From positions 248,001 to 312,000 of the forward strand of contig NZ_CABPSA010000007.1 of NCBI RefSeq assembly GCF_902459615.1: a DNA stretch of 64,000 nt, read 5' to 3'. Below the pieces are notes generated by a model. It had not been told where the DNA came from. It did not search any database and was given only the letters and a program-made list of their open reading frames with translations. Position numbers and translations under genes: made by a program. Each line of letters opens with the position of its first letter. The stretch's first letter is position 1. Source of the DNA: Pandoraea commovens. GTDB lineage: Bacteria > Pseudomonadota > Gammaproteobacteria > Burkholderiales > Burkholderiaceae. Shown here piece after piece: positions 1-8,761 of the stretch.

Positions 1-1747
1 GCGAAATCACGGCGATAAGCGACAGCAGCAGCGTGAGCGACTGACTCGTCTTCTCGACGGTCTTCACCACGCTGTCCATGTTGTACGTGAAGAAGTCCTT
101 GCGGCCGTGACGCTGCGTCATGAGCGTCTCCAGACTCTTCTCAGCGGCCTTGCTCGGCTGACCGTCACGCACGCGCACCGTAATGCTGTCGACGTTGCGC
201 TGACCGAACAGACGCCCCGCCGCCGTGGTGTACGGCACCCAGATGTTCAGGCTCTTGGTGTCGCCGAATGCGCTCTTCTTCTCCACCGTCACACCGATCA
301 CCACGCACGGCAGATTGCCCACGAAGATCACCTCGCCCAGCGGATTCGGGTTCGCACCGAACAGCTTGCGACGCGTATTCTGGTCGATCACGGCAACCTG
401 CGCCTGGCGCCGCACCTCGTCCGCACCGAACGCAATGCCCTGCCCGATCTTCATGCCGCGCACCTGGAAGAAGTGCTCGCCCACGCCCGTCACCATCGCG
501 CTCGCGTCGACATTGCGGTAGCGCAGCAGCAGACTGCGCGCCGTTTCGGGCGTCGCGCTGTCCACGTAAATCTGCTCCGAGAGCGCGTGCACGTCCTCGG
601 GCACGAGCGTCTGAATCGCCGTCGCGCGGTTGTCGCCCCAGTCTTTGCCCGGATAGATGTTGATCGTGTTCGTGCCGATGCTGCCGATCTCGGCCAGCAT
701 GTAGCGCTTCGCCCCTTCGCCAATGGCGACGATGGAGACGACCGACGTAATACCGATGATGATCCCGAGCATCGTCAGAAACGTGCGCAGCCGGTGCGAG
801 ATCAGCGCGATCCACGCCATGCGGAAGGCCTCCGCAAAGCGGTCGATGCCCCCGGTCCAGCGACGCGGCGGAATCGCCCCGCCGTGGCTGGCACTCACCG
901 AAGCGGGATCGGCGGCCGGAGCTGTCGAGGCAACCACGGCCTCCTCGGCGGCCTCCTCCGGCGACGGGACATCCGGCTCGATCTCCACCGGCGTGTTCTC
1001 ACGGTCGGCCACGATCTCGCCGTCGCGAATCTCGATGATGCGGCGCGCATGCGCGGCGACCTTCTCGTCGTGGGTCACGATAATGACCGTGTGCCCCAGC
1101 GCGTTGAGTTCCTTGAGAATGCGGATGACTTCGCGTCCGCTGCGCGTATCGAGTGCGCCGGTCGGCTCGTCGGCCAGAATCACATCGCCGCCATTCATCA
1201 GCGCGCGCGCAATACTCACACGCTGCTGCTGACCGCCCGACAACTGGCTCGGCCGATGTTCCGTGCGATCGGCCAGTCCGAGCCGCTCCAGCAGCATCAC
1301 GGAGCGCGCACGACGCGCCGCATGCGGCGTGCCGGTGTACACCGACGGCATCTCCACGTTCGACGCCGCGTCGAGGTGCGGCAGCAGATGGTAGCGCTGG
1401 AAGATGAAGCCGAAGTGCTCGCGACGCAGTTGCGCGAGCGCGTCCGCATCGAGATCGCGCGTCTCGCGCCCCGCAACGCGGTAGCTGCCGTCGCTCGGAT
1501 GGTCGAGACAGCCGAGAATGTTCATCAGCGTCGACTTGCCCGAGCCGGACGCCCCCATGATCGCGACGATCTCGCCTTCTTCGATGGTGAGATTGACGTC
1601 GCGCAACACGGTCACGTCACGCTCACCGGCCGGAAAGCGTCGGGTGATGCCCGTGAGTTCGAGCATCGGGTGGGGACGGACGTCGGAAGCCCGCTCAGCG
1701 GCTTGCGACGCTTGTGACACAGAAGACGTACCGGCGGCTTGAGTCAT
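1..1747 (-). CDS. macB: MacB-type ABC transporter, ATPase-permease fusion (3' end cut by window edge)
   Basis: Inner-membrane half of a MacAB-TolC-type tripartite pump that expels macrolides, peptides or lipid-like compounds, using ATP hydrolysis to drive periplasmic conformational change. About 582 residues lie in the window and the frame runs off the left edge; the family is usually about 650. The ATPase domain comes first: Walker A GASGSGKST at about residues 65-73, signature LSGGQQQR, then DEPTGALD as Walker B. It is followed by the MacB permease with a first transmembrane helix near HRLRTFLTMLGIIIGITSVVSI and a large periplasmic domain. The ATG at 1747 is preceded by an AGGAAGG-type ribosome site and lies 15 bases after the macA stop, so the two are co-transcribed. 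The substrate cannot be read from sequence. Confidence 0.93.
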   Translation of the reverse strand, partial: MTQAAGTSSVSQASQAAERASDVRPHPMLELTGITRRFPAGERDVTVLRDVNLTIEEGEIVAIMGASGSGKSTLMNILGCLDHPSDGSYRVAGRETRDLDADALAQLRREHFGFIFQRYHLLPHLDAASNVEMPSVYTGTPHAARRARSVMLLERLGLADRTEHRPSQLSGGQQQRVSIARALMNGGDVILADEPTGALDTRSGREVIRILKELNALGHTVIIVTHDEKVAAHARRIIEIRDGEIVADRENTPVEIEPDVPSPEEAAEEAVVASTAPAADPASVSASHGGAIPPRRWTGGIDRFAEAFRMAWIALISHRLRTFLTMLGIIIGITSVVSIVAIGEGAKRYMLAEIGSIGTNTINIYPGKDWGDNRATAIQTLVPEDVHALSEQIYVDSATPETARSLLLRYRNVDASAMVTGVGEHFFQVRGMKIGQGIAFGADEVRRQAQVAVIDQNTRRKLFGANPNPLGEVIFVGNLPCVVIGVTVEKKSAFGDTKSLNIWVPYTTAAGRLFGQRNVDSITVRVRDGQPSKAAEKSLETLMTQRHGRKDFFTYNMDSVVKTVEKTSQSLTLLLSLIAVIS

Positions 1748-1762
1748 GGCGCTCGCCTTCCT

Positions 1763-2968
1763 TTATTGGGACGCACCGGGCGAGGCGTCCGTCGAGGCCT
1801 GCGTGCTGTCGCCCGCCTCGCCGATCACGACGCGATCGTCGGCCGTGAGACCTTCTTTCACCTCGACCCGCACGTTGTTGTTCAGTCCGGTGACGATCTG
1901 ACGCGTCACAGCCTTGCCATCGCCCTTGCCCTCCGCAGGCAGAACACGCACTTCGTAACGGTCCGGGCCGACCTTCTTGCCCAGCGCCGCCACCGGCACG
2001 CTCAGCGCCTGTTTGGCCGTGCCGAGCAGCACGTTGACCTGCGCCGTCATCGAAATGCGCAGGCGATGGTCGGGGTTCGGCACTTCGAACAGCGCGTTGT
2101 AGAAGACCGCCGTGTTGTTGCGCGTCGCGCCCCCGCCCAGCGTGCTTTGGGTATCGAGGAAGTTCTGCGGCGCCGGCTCGATGGCGCGCAGCTTGCCGTA
2201 GTAACGCTTGTCGGGGTCGCCCAGGATCGTGAAGTAGGCGGTCTGTCCCGGCGAAATGCGGATGACGTCAGCCTCCGAGACCTGAGCCTTCACGGTAATG
2301 GTGTCCAGATCGGCGAGCTTCAGAATCACCGGCGCCTGCTGCTGCGCGATCACGGTCTGGCCTTCCTGTGTGACGATGGCGACCACCTGCCCGTCGATGG
2401 GCGCGTCGATGCGCGTATAGCCCACGTTAGCCTTCGCCGATTCGATGGCGACGCTGGCCTTACGAATCTGAGCGTCGAGTCCGTTGAGCGAGGCGCGCTG
2501 CACGTCCAGATTGGCTTGCGCCGATTCGAAGTCCTGACGGGACGTCGCGTCGTCCGGCAGCATCTGACGCTGACGGGCAAACGCCAGTTCGGCCTGCTTG
2601 AGTTGCGCCGCCGTCGAGCGCTTTTGCGCCTGAAGGTTCTGCTCCTCGGCCTCGGCCTGACGCAGGCTGTTCTGTGCGAGCACCGGATCGATCTGCGCGA
2701 GCCATTGCCCCTTCGTCACCTTGTCGCCCAGCTTGACCTTGAGCGACTTCAACTGCCCGCTGACCTGTGCGCCGACGTCCACCTGCTGGAACGCGCCCAG
2801 CGTACCCGTGGCGAGTACGGTGTTTTCAAGGTCGGTGCGCTCCACCTTGGCGCTGAGGTACTGCGGCACCTTCGGGGCCGCGAGACTGCGCAGACCGAGT
2901 GCCACGAGAACGATAAGCACAACGAGGCTGGTAACCAGATAGGGCCGACGGCGAATGAACTGGATCAT
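1763..2968 (-). CDS. macA: MacA-type periplasmic adaptor (membrane fusion protein)
   Basis: Periplasmic adaptor that links the MacB permease to an outer-membrane TolC-like channel. It opens with a single N-terminal membrane anchor (RRPYLVTSLVVLIVLVALGL), then a lipoyl half-motif (LENTVLATGTLGAFQQVDVGAQVSG), a long alpha-helical hairpin rich in Gln, Glu and Ala, the second lipoyl half and beta-barrel domains (residues about 170-390). The C-terminus is Ser/Ala-rich. I chose ATG 2968 (MIQFIRRR...) because it starts at the anchor; an in-frame GTG at 3007 would add 13 residues. About 401 aa, normal for the family. It is immediately upstream of macB; the outer-membrane partner would be beyond the left edge. 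Confidence 0.92.
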   Translation of the reverse strand: MIQFIRRRPYLVTSLVVLIVLVALGLRSLAAPKVPQYLSAKVERTDLENTVLATGTLGAFQQVDVGAQVSGQLKSLKVKLGDKVTKGQWLAQIDPVLAQNSLRQAEAEEQNLQAQKRSTAAQLKQAELAFARQRQMLPDDATSRQDFESAQANLDVQRASLNGLDAQIRKASVAIESAKANVGYTRIDAPIDGQVVAIVTQEGQTVIAQQQAPVILKLADLDTITVKAQVSEADVIRISPGQTAYFTILGDPDKRYYGKLRAIEPAPQNFLDTQSTLGGGATRNNTAVFYNALFEVPNPDHRLRISMTAQVNVLLGTAKQALSVPVAALGKKVGPDRYEVRVLPAEGKGDGKAVTRQIVTGLNNNVRVEVKEGLTADDRVVIGEAGDSTQASTDASPGASQ

Positions 2969-3037
2969 GGAACGAAGTTGGCGATCAAAAAGACACGTCC
3001 GGGACACGTCAAAAGGGCTTCACTCGTAGCGCATTCG

Positions 3038-3089
3038 GGCCGGTGGGCCGGTCGGTCCGCCGACCGGCAGATCGGTCGATCTACCGGCC
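3038..3089. repeat. Nested inverted repeats able to form a three-way junction
   Basis: Outer arms GGCCGGT (3038-3044) and ACCGGCC (3083-3089) enclose two adjacent perfect hairpins. The first is GCCGGTCGG (3047-3055) with CCGACCGGC (3060-3068), loop TCCG. The second is AGATCG (3069-3074) with CGATCT (3077-3082). It lies in the leader region between divergent macA and the TRIC gene, 70-120 bases before the macA start. It could be an operator, an RNA leader structure or a mobile palindromic element; no function can be assigned. Confidence 0.6.
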
Positions 3090-3325
3090 AGTAAGCCGCG
3101 CCGGGCGCGACGGGCACGCTTCGGAGCACAAAAGGATGAGATTTTAAGGGGTTTGCATGACGGGTGGGGCGGCTTTCCCGCGTCTGTCGTTTCGTTGCAG
3201 GCAGTGTCGCACCCGCGATAGACGCTGAAAACCTGTACAAATCACAGTTTCAGGCCCGCTGGCGCGGCAAAACACGGGCAAAAGCACCTGAAGTGATATA
3301 TTCGCCCGGCACTGCAAGGGACATC

Positions 3326-3961
3326 ATGAAAACAGAAATCTTCTACGCCCTGTACCTCATCGCCATCGTCACGGAAGCGATGTCGGGGGCCATCATGGGG
3401 ATGCAGCGCGGCATGGACCGCTTCGGGCTCGCCTTCGTCGGTATGGTGACGGCGCTCGGCGGCGGCACCATTCGCGACGTGCTGTTCGGCCGCCATCCGC
3501 TCGTCTGGATCGCGCATCCGGAGTACCTGCTGCTCACCCTCGGCGCGGCGACGCTCGCGTCCATCGTCGCGCGCCACATTCACCGGCTGCGCATGACGTT
3601 CATCACGGTCGACGCCATCGGCCTCGCCGCGTTCACGATTCTGGGGTGCGATATCGGCATGACCGTGAGTACGAGCCCGGTCATCGTGGTGCTTGCCGGG
3701 GTGCTAACGGGGATTGGCGGCGGTATGCTGCGCGACCTGCTGTGCGGACAGGTGCCGCTGGTGCTGCGCCGCGAGATGTACGCGAGCGTGGCGTGCATCG
3801 CGGGTGCGATGTACGTGGCGATGCTGCATTTCGGCGTGCCCAACGGCGTGGCGACGGGCGTGGGCTTCGTCGCGGGCTTCGTCATCCGCATGCTGGCCGT
3901 GTGGTTTGGCTGGCGCTTTCGCACGTTCGAGGACGAAGCGCCGTCCGAGCCGTTGCACTAA
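3326..3961 (+). CDS. TRIC/UPF0126 family membrane channel protein (YadS/YicG-like)
   Basis: Small inner-membrane protein of the trimeric intracellular cation channel family, about 211 aa with seven predicted hydrophobic segments. The two internal repeats each carry the family signature: ALGGGTIRDVLFG in the first half and GIGGGMLRDLLCG in the second. The start at 3326 (MKTEIFYALYLIAI) is chosen over upstream in-frame codons because it begins directly at the first membrane segment and follows an AAGGGA ribosome site. Bacterial relatives are proposed potassium or glycine-linked channels; the role here is unknown. It stands alone between macA (divergent) and an ECF sigma gene (convergent). Confidence 0.85.
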   Translation: MKTEIFYALYLIAIVTEAMSGAIMGMQRGMDRFGLAFVGMVTALGGGTIRDVLFGRHPLVWIAHPEYLLLTLGAATLASIVARHIHRLRMTFITVDAIGLAAFTILGCDIGMTVSTSPVIVVLAGVLTGIGGGMLRDLLCGQVPLVLRREMYASVACIAGAMYVAMLHFGVPNGVATGVGFVAGFVIRMLAVWFGWRFRTFEDEAPSEPLH

Positions 3962-3969
3962 GGCCTTAC

Positions 3970-3991
3970 CCGGTGCAGCAGCGCGCACCGG
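3970..3991. terminator. Short hairpin between convergent genes
   Basis: CCGGTGC (3970-3976) pairs perfectly with GCACCGG (3985-3991) across an 8-base loop, right after the TRIC stop and before the sigma-factor stop on the other strand. There is no clear T-run, so it is a weak bidirectional terminator candidate. Confidence 0.4.
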
Positions 3992-4009
3992 ACATCCATC
4001 ATGGGACGC

Positions 4010-4648
4010 TCAGGGCTTGATCGCTTCCGACGCGTCGGGTAGCCGCGCCGGACGACGCGACTCCGTGATCCCGCCAGCAGCCTGACGGCCAGTCTGCTCG
4101 GCACAGTAGTCGAGCGTCTGACGCAGCAGCGTGTCCACCTTACGCAGTGACAGACCATGACGGGCCGCGACTTCCTCGCGCGTCAGATCGTCGATGCGCA
4201 ACTCGACCAGCACGCGGCGATGGTGTCCCGACATCTCGCCGAGGGCACGTGCAAGCGCCGCCAGCTCCGAGCGTGCGCCCGCCACCGCCTCGGGTCCGGG
4301 GCTGCGGTCGGGCAACACGTCGAACACTTCGTTCTCGTCCGCCAGCGACGCCCACATCCGGCGTCCCCGCATCTGATCGACGGCGAGGTTGTAAGCCATC
4401 CGAAATACATACGTCTCGCCCTTGTGCACGGCCTCGGGCAAGGTGGCGCTGCCGAGCCTCACCCACGCTTCGTGCAGGCTGTCGCTGGCCGTATCGTGGC
4501 AGCCGATGCTGCGCGACAGACGGCGCAGCAAACGGTCGTAATTCGCCTCCAGACATTCCCGCAATACCTGCGTGGCAGTGCCCACGCTGCTTTCCTGCGC
4601 CTGCGCCGCACGCACCGCAGCTTCGACGCTGACATTGGTCAGATCCAC
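4010..4648 (-). CDS. ECF sigma factor, FecI-like
   Basis: RNA polymerase sigma-70 of the extracytoplasmic-function group, 212 aa. Region 2 is visible around residues 35-100 (YDRLLRRLSRSIGCHDTASDSLHEAWVRL... YVFRMAYNLAVDQMRGRR) and region 4 around 130-185 (ALGEMSGHHRRVLVELRIDDLTREEVAARHGLSLRKVDTLLRQTLDYC). The overall pattern resembles FecI-type sigma factors that respond to TonB-dependent receptors. Unusually, no FecR-like anti-sigma gene or receptor sits next to it: upstream is the citrate-synthase-like gene (same strand, 163 bases away) and downstream is the convergent TRIC gene. Its partner is therefore elsewhere or it acts alone. Confidence 0.88.
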   Translation of the reverse strand: MDLTNVSVEAAVRAAQAQESSVGTATQVLRECLEANYDRLLRRLSRSIGCHDTASDSLHEAWVRLGSATLPEAVHKGETYVFRMAYNLAVDQMRGRRMWASLADENEVFDVLPDRSPGPEAVAGARSELAALARALGEMSGHHRRVLVELRIDDLTREEVAARHGLSLRKVDTLLRQTLDYCAEQTGRQAAGGITESRRPARLPDASEAIKP

Positions 4649-4811
4649 GTCGCCGCTCCCGGTGCCTTGCCGTCCGCCCCTTTCCTGCCTTCCCCGTCAT
4701 GCCACTGCGCGAACATTGTGTGCCCCCCGATACCCATGAACGCTTGCGTCGGCCATCGCTGCAATCGCGGGCCTCATTGACATGACGGATTTCAGAGGAC
4801 AAAACCGCAGA

Positions 4812-6125
4812 CTATTTTTCGAACGACTCGAAGGTTTCCGCAGTCACCGGCCCGCCGAAGCCGTACTTCGCACGCGGTCGCAGCATGAACGCCTGCGTGC
4901 GCTGCTCCATGACGTGCGCCACCCAGCCCGCCGAACGGCCGATGATCCACATCGCCGTCGACGTACCGTCCGGCAGTCCCAGCGCACGGGCGAGCGCGAC
5001 CAGTCCCGTCGCCAACCCGGCATGCGCGTTTACTTCGGTGCGCATACGCTCGAGAAAGTCGAGCGTCAGACGAGTGTTGGTGCGCATTGCATCGTCGATG
5101 GTGACGTCGTCCGTCTCGCGCATCAGTTCGCCTGCCATCTGCATCATAAGATCGGCACGTGCATCGCCGCCCGGATACAACGGATGATTGAACCCGAGCA
5201 GGCTCGCGCCGTATTCGCGCACTCGGCCGACGCGCGAGTCGAGCGCATCGAACGGCTCGCACAGCAGCATCGTCTCGATCTTTTCGGTGCTGGTGCCGGT
5301 GGTGAAGCCGATATGCGAACCGATGGCCGCCGCGACGCAGCCGAACAGATCCGCATTGGTGGACGCCGCGACCCGCGCCGAAAACGTCGCCGGTGCGAGT
5401 TCGTTGTCGGCCAGCACGACCAGTGCGGCATTCATCGCCCGCAGTCGTGCGGGTGTCACCGCGCTGCCCGCCGCACGCAGCACATGCGATGCGACGCCCT
5501 CCCCGGTCTCGCGTGCGACGAAGCATTGCTTCGGCCCGAGAAACCCCACACATCCGACCATGCAATGCAGCATCGCGCGGGCCGCCTGCACGGCGGTGCC
5601 GTCGGCCAGCTCGCGTGCGCCGCGTCCGTGCATCGCGAGCGCGAACGGCACCATGCCGAGCAGATTGCCGATGTCAGCGCTCGCCACTTCGCCGTCGTAC
5701 GTCGCCAGAAAGCGCAGCACGTCGGACGGCGTTTCCTGCATCGGCCATTCGGCAATGCCGTCCTGCCAGATTCCCGTCATCAGCAAATGCACCACCGACT
5801 CGAACGACGCCCCGCCGCTCGCCAGATCGATCGCCAGACGGTTGCGATAGCGCGGACCGTGCGGCGTGATCTGGGTGATGGCCGAATGCAGCACGGGATC
5901 GCCGAAGCGCATGGTGGATTCGGCCACCGCACCGGTCGGCGCGCGCCCGCGCTTGCGCGTGGCCAGACGCTCGACGTCGCGACGCAGATACAGGCTCTTG
6001 CGACCGTCCTCATGCGGACGCGCCCGAATCAATCCCCGGCTCACGTAGGCGTACAACGTGGCCGGTTTGATATCGAGTAGCGCCAGGACTTCTTCGCGCG
6101 TCATCAGGTCGGTTTGCGGCGTCAT
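4812..6125 (-). CDS. Citrate-synthase-like protein with N-terminal helix-turn-helix
   Basis: About 437 aa. Residues 8-58 form a MerR/excisionase-like helix-turn-helix (MTREEVLALLDIKPATLYAYVSRGLIRA) and the rest is a citrate-synthase fold. Two of the usual active-site histidines appear conserved (GSHIG, His271; GFNHPLY, His314). The usual DHE segment reads DNE at 240-242, and the segment aligned with the catalytic aspartate (NVDF in classical enzymes) reads AGLA near 369-372. It may therefore be an acyl-CoA-sensing regulator or a lyase rather than a Krebs-cycle enzyme. The start at 6125 is preferred to an upstream TTG. It is divergent from an aromatic-acid carrier gene across an AT-rich gap, which fits a regulatory role. 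Confidence 0.8.
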   Translation of the reverse strand: MTPQTDLMTREEVLALLDIKPATLYAYVSRGLIRARPHEDGRKSLYLRRDVERLATRKRGRAPTGAVAESTMRFGDPVLHSAITQITPHGPRYRNRLAIDLASGGASFESVVHLLMTGIWQDGIAEWPMQETPSDVLRFLATYDGEVASADIGNLLGMVPFALAMHGRGARELADGTAVQAARAMLHCMVGCVGFLGPKQCFVARETGEGVASHVLRAAGSAVTPARLRAMNAALVVLADNELAPATFSARVAASTNADLFGCVAAAIGSHIGFTTGTSTEKIETMLLCEPFDALDSRVGRVREYGASLLGFNHPLYPGGDARADLMMQMAGELMRETDDVTIDDAMRTNTRLTLDFLERMRTEVNAHAGLATGLVALARALGLPDGTSTAMWIIGRSAGWVAHVMEQRTQAFMLRPRAKYGFGGPVTAETFESFEK

Positions 6126-6198
6126 CGGTGTCTGCGGCTCCCTCGGTAGCACTGCGTCGCCCCGTGGCAACGCGTTTGCGGCTCATCATGCCACATTC

Positions 6199-6224
6199 AT
6201 ATTGACTTTAAAAATCAATATTGA
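6199..6224. promoter_or_regulatory. AT-rich inverted repeats in divergent promoter
   Basis: ATATTGA (6199-6205) and TCAATAT (6215-6221) form an inverted repeat with a 9-base spacer, and the right arm extends into the perfect palindrome TCAATATTGA (6215-6224). The 202-base gap separates the divergent HTH/citrate-synthase-like gene and the MFS gene. It is a likely operator, perhaps for the HTH protein itself. Confidence 0.5.
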
Positions 6225-6327
6225 TAAACAAAAAATCGCTCAGTAAAGTCGTCTCCGGAACACAGACAAAGACACTGCGAACCGGCGCTCGCCGGTATTC
6301 GACAGGTCGCCCATCCGGAGACAACGC

Positions 6328-7692
6328 ATGGCCCATGACCTTCCGCCGCGACACGCCGAGCGCATCGACGTTCGCGAAGCGCTGCAATCCGCCCCGCTAG
6401 GGGCCTTTCACTATCGGCTCGCCACCCTGCTGGCGCTGATCCTGCTGTTCGACGGCTTCGATCTCTACAACGCCGCGTACATCGTTCACGACGTCACCAA
6501 GCTGTGGCTTTTGTCGCCGAGCCAGATTGGTGTGCTGCTCTCGTGCGGGCTGGCCGGTTTTGCTGCCGGTTCGGCCGTCTCGGGACCGTTCAGCGACCGC
6601 ATCGGACGCCGCCGCGTGCTGCTCACCGGCATCTGGTTGTCGGGTGTGATGAGCCTCGCCATCGCGCTCTTCGCTCACGACCTGCGCACGTTCATTGCTC
6701 TGCGTTTCGTGATGGGGATCTCGCTGGGCTTGCTCATGCCGGTGGCCGTCACGTACATCAACGAAATCGCACCCAAGCGCAGCGCCAACGTTTTCACCAT
6801 CGTGTTCTTCTCGTGCGGCTGGATCGGTGGCGCAACGGCCTCCGGCTTCATCGCGGCGTGGCTGATTCCGCAGTACGGCTGGCAGAGCATGTACTACGTC
6901 GGTGCGCTGTCCGTCGTGTTGGCGCTCGCGCTGCAATTCGTGCTGCCCGAATCGGTGTCGTTCCTCGCGAGTCGTGGCCGTCAGGACGAAGTGCGCGCGC
7001 AACTGACCCGCCTGTGGCCCGCGCGTGCCGCGGAGTTTGCGACGGCGACGTTCACGTCTCCCGATGCCGGTGTGAAAGCCGGTTCTGTCGCCGCGCTTTT
7101 CTCTCCGGAATTCCGCCGTCAGACCATCTGCCTCTGGTCGATGGGGGCGCTGTCGCTGTTCTCGTCGTACGGTCTGTCGGGCTGGCTGCCGACAATCATG
7201 CTCAAGCGCGGCGAAAATCTCTCGACGAGCTTCGCCTACGGATCGCTGCTGGTGTTCGCGTCGGCGTTCGGCAGCCTGCTGACAGGCGTGGTCGCGGACC
7301 GCATCGGCAATCGCCGTCTCGCCATGTCGCTCGCGTGGCTGTGTGGTGCTGCGGCCATCGGCGTGCTCGCGACGATCACTGGCGGTTCGGTGACGTTCAT
7401 CGGCATCGTGGTGGCAGGCATGTTCGTCATCGGCACGCAGACGGTGCTCAACAACCTCGTCGCCGTGAGCTATCCGACCGAGATTCGCAGCACCGGCGTC
7501 GGGCTGTATCTGGGTATCGCCCGCGTGGGCGCTATGTGCGGACCGGCCATCGCCGGTGTGCTGCAACAGGCGACGGGCGGCGCAGGCACGATGTTCTTCG
7601 TACTCGGCGCAGCGCTCGTGACGGCCGCTGCACTCGTGTTCCTCGTCGCACGCCCTGAAAACCTGCCGAAAGCACCGGCCTTCGGTCACTGA
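6328..7692 (+). CDS. MFS transporter, aromatic acid:H+ symporter (AAHS) type
   Basis: Twelve-helix proton-coupled uptake carrier, 454 aa. The AAHS signature DGFDLYNAAY is in helix 1 (about residues 43-52), followed by the loop motif GPFSDRIGRRRVL and, in the second half, VVADRIGNRRLAMS. Relatives import benzoate, 4-hydroxybenzoate, protocatechuate or phthalate. A GGAGA ribosome site precedes ATG 6328. The gene is followed 20 bases later by a decarboxylase-like gene and then a class II aldolase-fold gene, which suggests import of a hydroxylated aromatic (di)acid. The exact substrate is not readable. Confidence 0.9.
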   Translation: MAHDLPPRHAERIDVREALQSAPLGAFHYRLATLLALILLFDGFDLYNAAYIVHDVTKLWLLSPSQIGVLLSCGLAGFAAGSAVSGPFSDRIGRRRVLLTGIWLSGVMSLAIALFAHDLRTFIALRFVMGISLGLLMPVAVTYINEIAPKRSANVFTIVFFSCGWIGGATASGFIAAWLIPQYGWQSMYYVGALSVVLALALQFVLPESVSFLASRGRQDEVRAQLTRLWPARAAEFATATFTSPDAGVKAGSVAALFSPEFRRQTICLWSMGALSLFSSYGLSGWLPTIMLKRGENLSTSFAYGSLLVFASAFGSLLTGVVADRIGNRRLAMSLAWLCGAAAIGVLATITGGSVTFIGIVVAGMFVIGTQTVLNNLVAVSYPTEIRSTGVGLYLGIARVGAMCGPAIAGVLQQATGGAGTMFFVLGAALVTAAALVFLVARPENLPKAPAFGH

Positions 7693-7712
7693 CAGCCGCT
7701 TCAGAACATTCC

Positions 7713-8702
7713 ATGTCCAGACTCTCGCTGTCCCTCGCCATCAACGATTACGACCACGTGCGCGATCTGCTCGACGCTCGCATCGCCGTCACCGGCATCG
7801 ATCTCGTGCCGTCGGTCCTGCCGGTGGAAGAGATCTTCTATCGCACCACGCATTATCAGGAGTGGGATCTCTCGGAAATGTCGCTTGCGAAGTACGCGTC
7901 GCTGCGCTCACAGGGCGACGACCGGCTGATCGGCTTGCCGGTGTTTCCGTCGCGCGTCTTTCGCTTGTCCTCGCTCTATGTGAAGGCAGGCGGTGGCGTA
8001 GCGTCGCCCGGCGACTTGCGCGGCAAGCGCATCGGTGTGCCGGAGTGGGCGCAGACGGCCTCGGTCTATTCGCGCGGCTGGCTCGCCCACGATCAGGGCG
8101 TCGCGCTCACGGAGGTCGAGTGGGTGCAGGGCGGCGTGAATCAGGCGGGACGCCGCGAGAAAGTCGCGGTGCGCGTGCCGGAAGGCGTGCGCTACCGTCC
8201 CTCGCCCGACAAGTCGCTCACCGCCATGCTGCTCGACGGCGAGATCGACGCCATTCTCAGCGCACGTCCGCCTGCACCGCCCGCCGGACGCGAATACGAG
8301 ATCGTGCGTCTGCTCGCTGACTTCGAGACGGTCGAGCGCGACTATTTCGAGCGCAGCGGCATCTTCCCGATCATGCATCTGATCGTCATGCGACGCGACG
8401 TCTTCAATGCCAATCGCTGGATCGCCAACAACCTAATCAAAGCGTTCACGCAGGCGAAGGACGCGAGCATCGCCCGTCTCGAAGACATCACCTGCTCGCA
8501 CTTCCCGCTGCCGTGGATGAGCCAGCGTGCCGCCGAAGCTAAAGCGATGTTCGGGGGCGATCCGTGGCCCTATGGCGTCGCGCCCAATCGCGTCACGCTC
8601 GACGCCTTCCTGCGCTTCGCCTTCGAACAAGGCGTCTGTCATCGCCCGATGCAGGCCGACGATCTGTTTCCTCCCGAGGTGAGCGCCGCCGTTCGGGTTT
8701 GA
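7713..8702 (+). CDS. 4,5-dihydroxyphthalate decarboxylase-like protein
   Basis: 329 aa, periplasmic-binding-protein-like fold of the Pht5/4,5-dihydroxyphthalate decarboxylase family, without a signal peptide, so cytosolic. Family-like segments include LSLAINDYDHVRDLL at the start, WDLSEMSLAKYASL, LPVFPSRVFRLSSLYV, DLRGKRIGVPEWAQTASVY and a C-terminal segment PLPWMSQRAAEAKAMFGGDPWPYGV. Known members remove CO2 from 4,5-dihydroxyphthalate to give protocatechuate. It sits between an AAHS carrier and a class II aldolase-fold protein, the other fold used for dihydroxyphthalate decarboxylation. No phthalate dioxygenase lies nearby, so the substrate may already be dihydroxylated or may be a different aromatic acid. 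Confidence 0.82.
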   Translation: MSRLSLSLAINDYDHVRDLLDARIAVTGIDLVPSVLPVEEIFYRTTHYQEWDLSEMSLAKYASLRSQGDDRLIGLPVFPSRVFRLSSLYVKAGGGVASPGDLRGKRIGVPEWAQTASVYSRGWLAHDQGVALTEVEWVQGGVNQAGRREKVAVRVPEGVRYRPSPDKSLTAMLLDGEIDAILSARPPAPPAGREYEIVRLLADFETVERDYFERSGIFPIMHLIVMRRDVFNANRWIANNLIKAFTQAKDASIARLEDITCSHFPLPWMSQRAAEAKAMFGGDPWPYGVAPNRVTLDAFLRFAFEQGVCHRPMQADDLFPPEVSAAVRV

Positions 8703-8761
8703 CGCCCGTCCTGCACATCGCGTCACCGTCCGACTATCGACACTCATTGCAAAACACCCCT

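Noticed and set aside
4812-6125. Krebs-cycle citrate synthase (gltA)
   Set aside because: The N-terminal helix-turn-helix, DNE instead of DHE and lack of the catalytic Asp argue against it.
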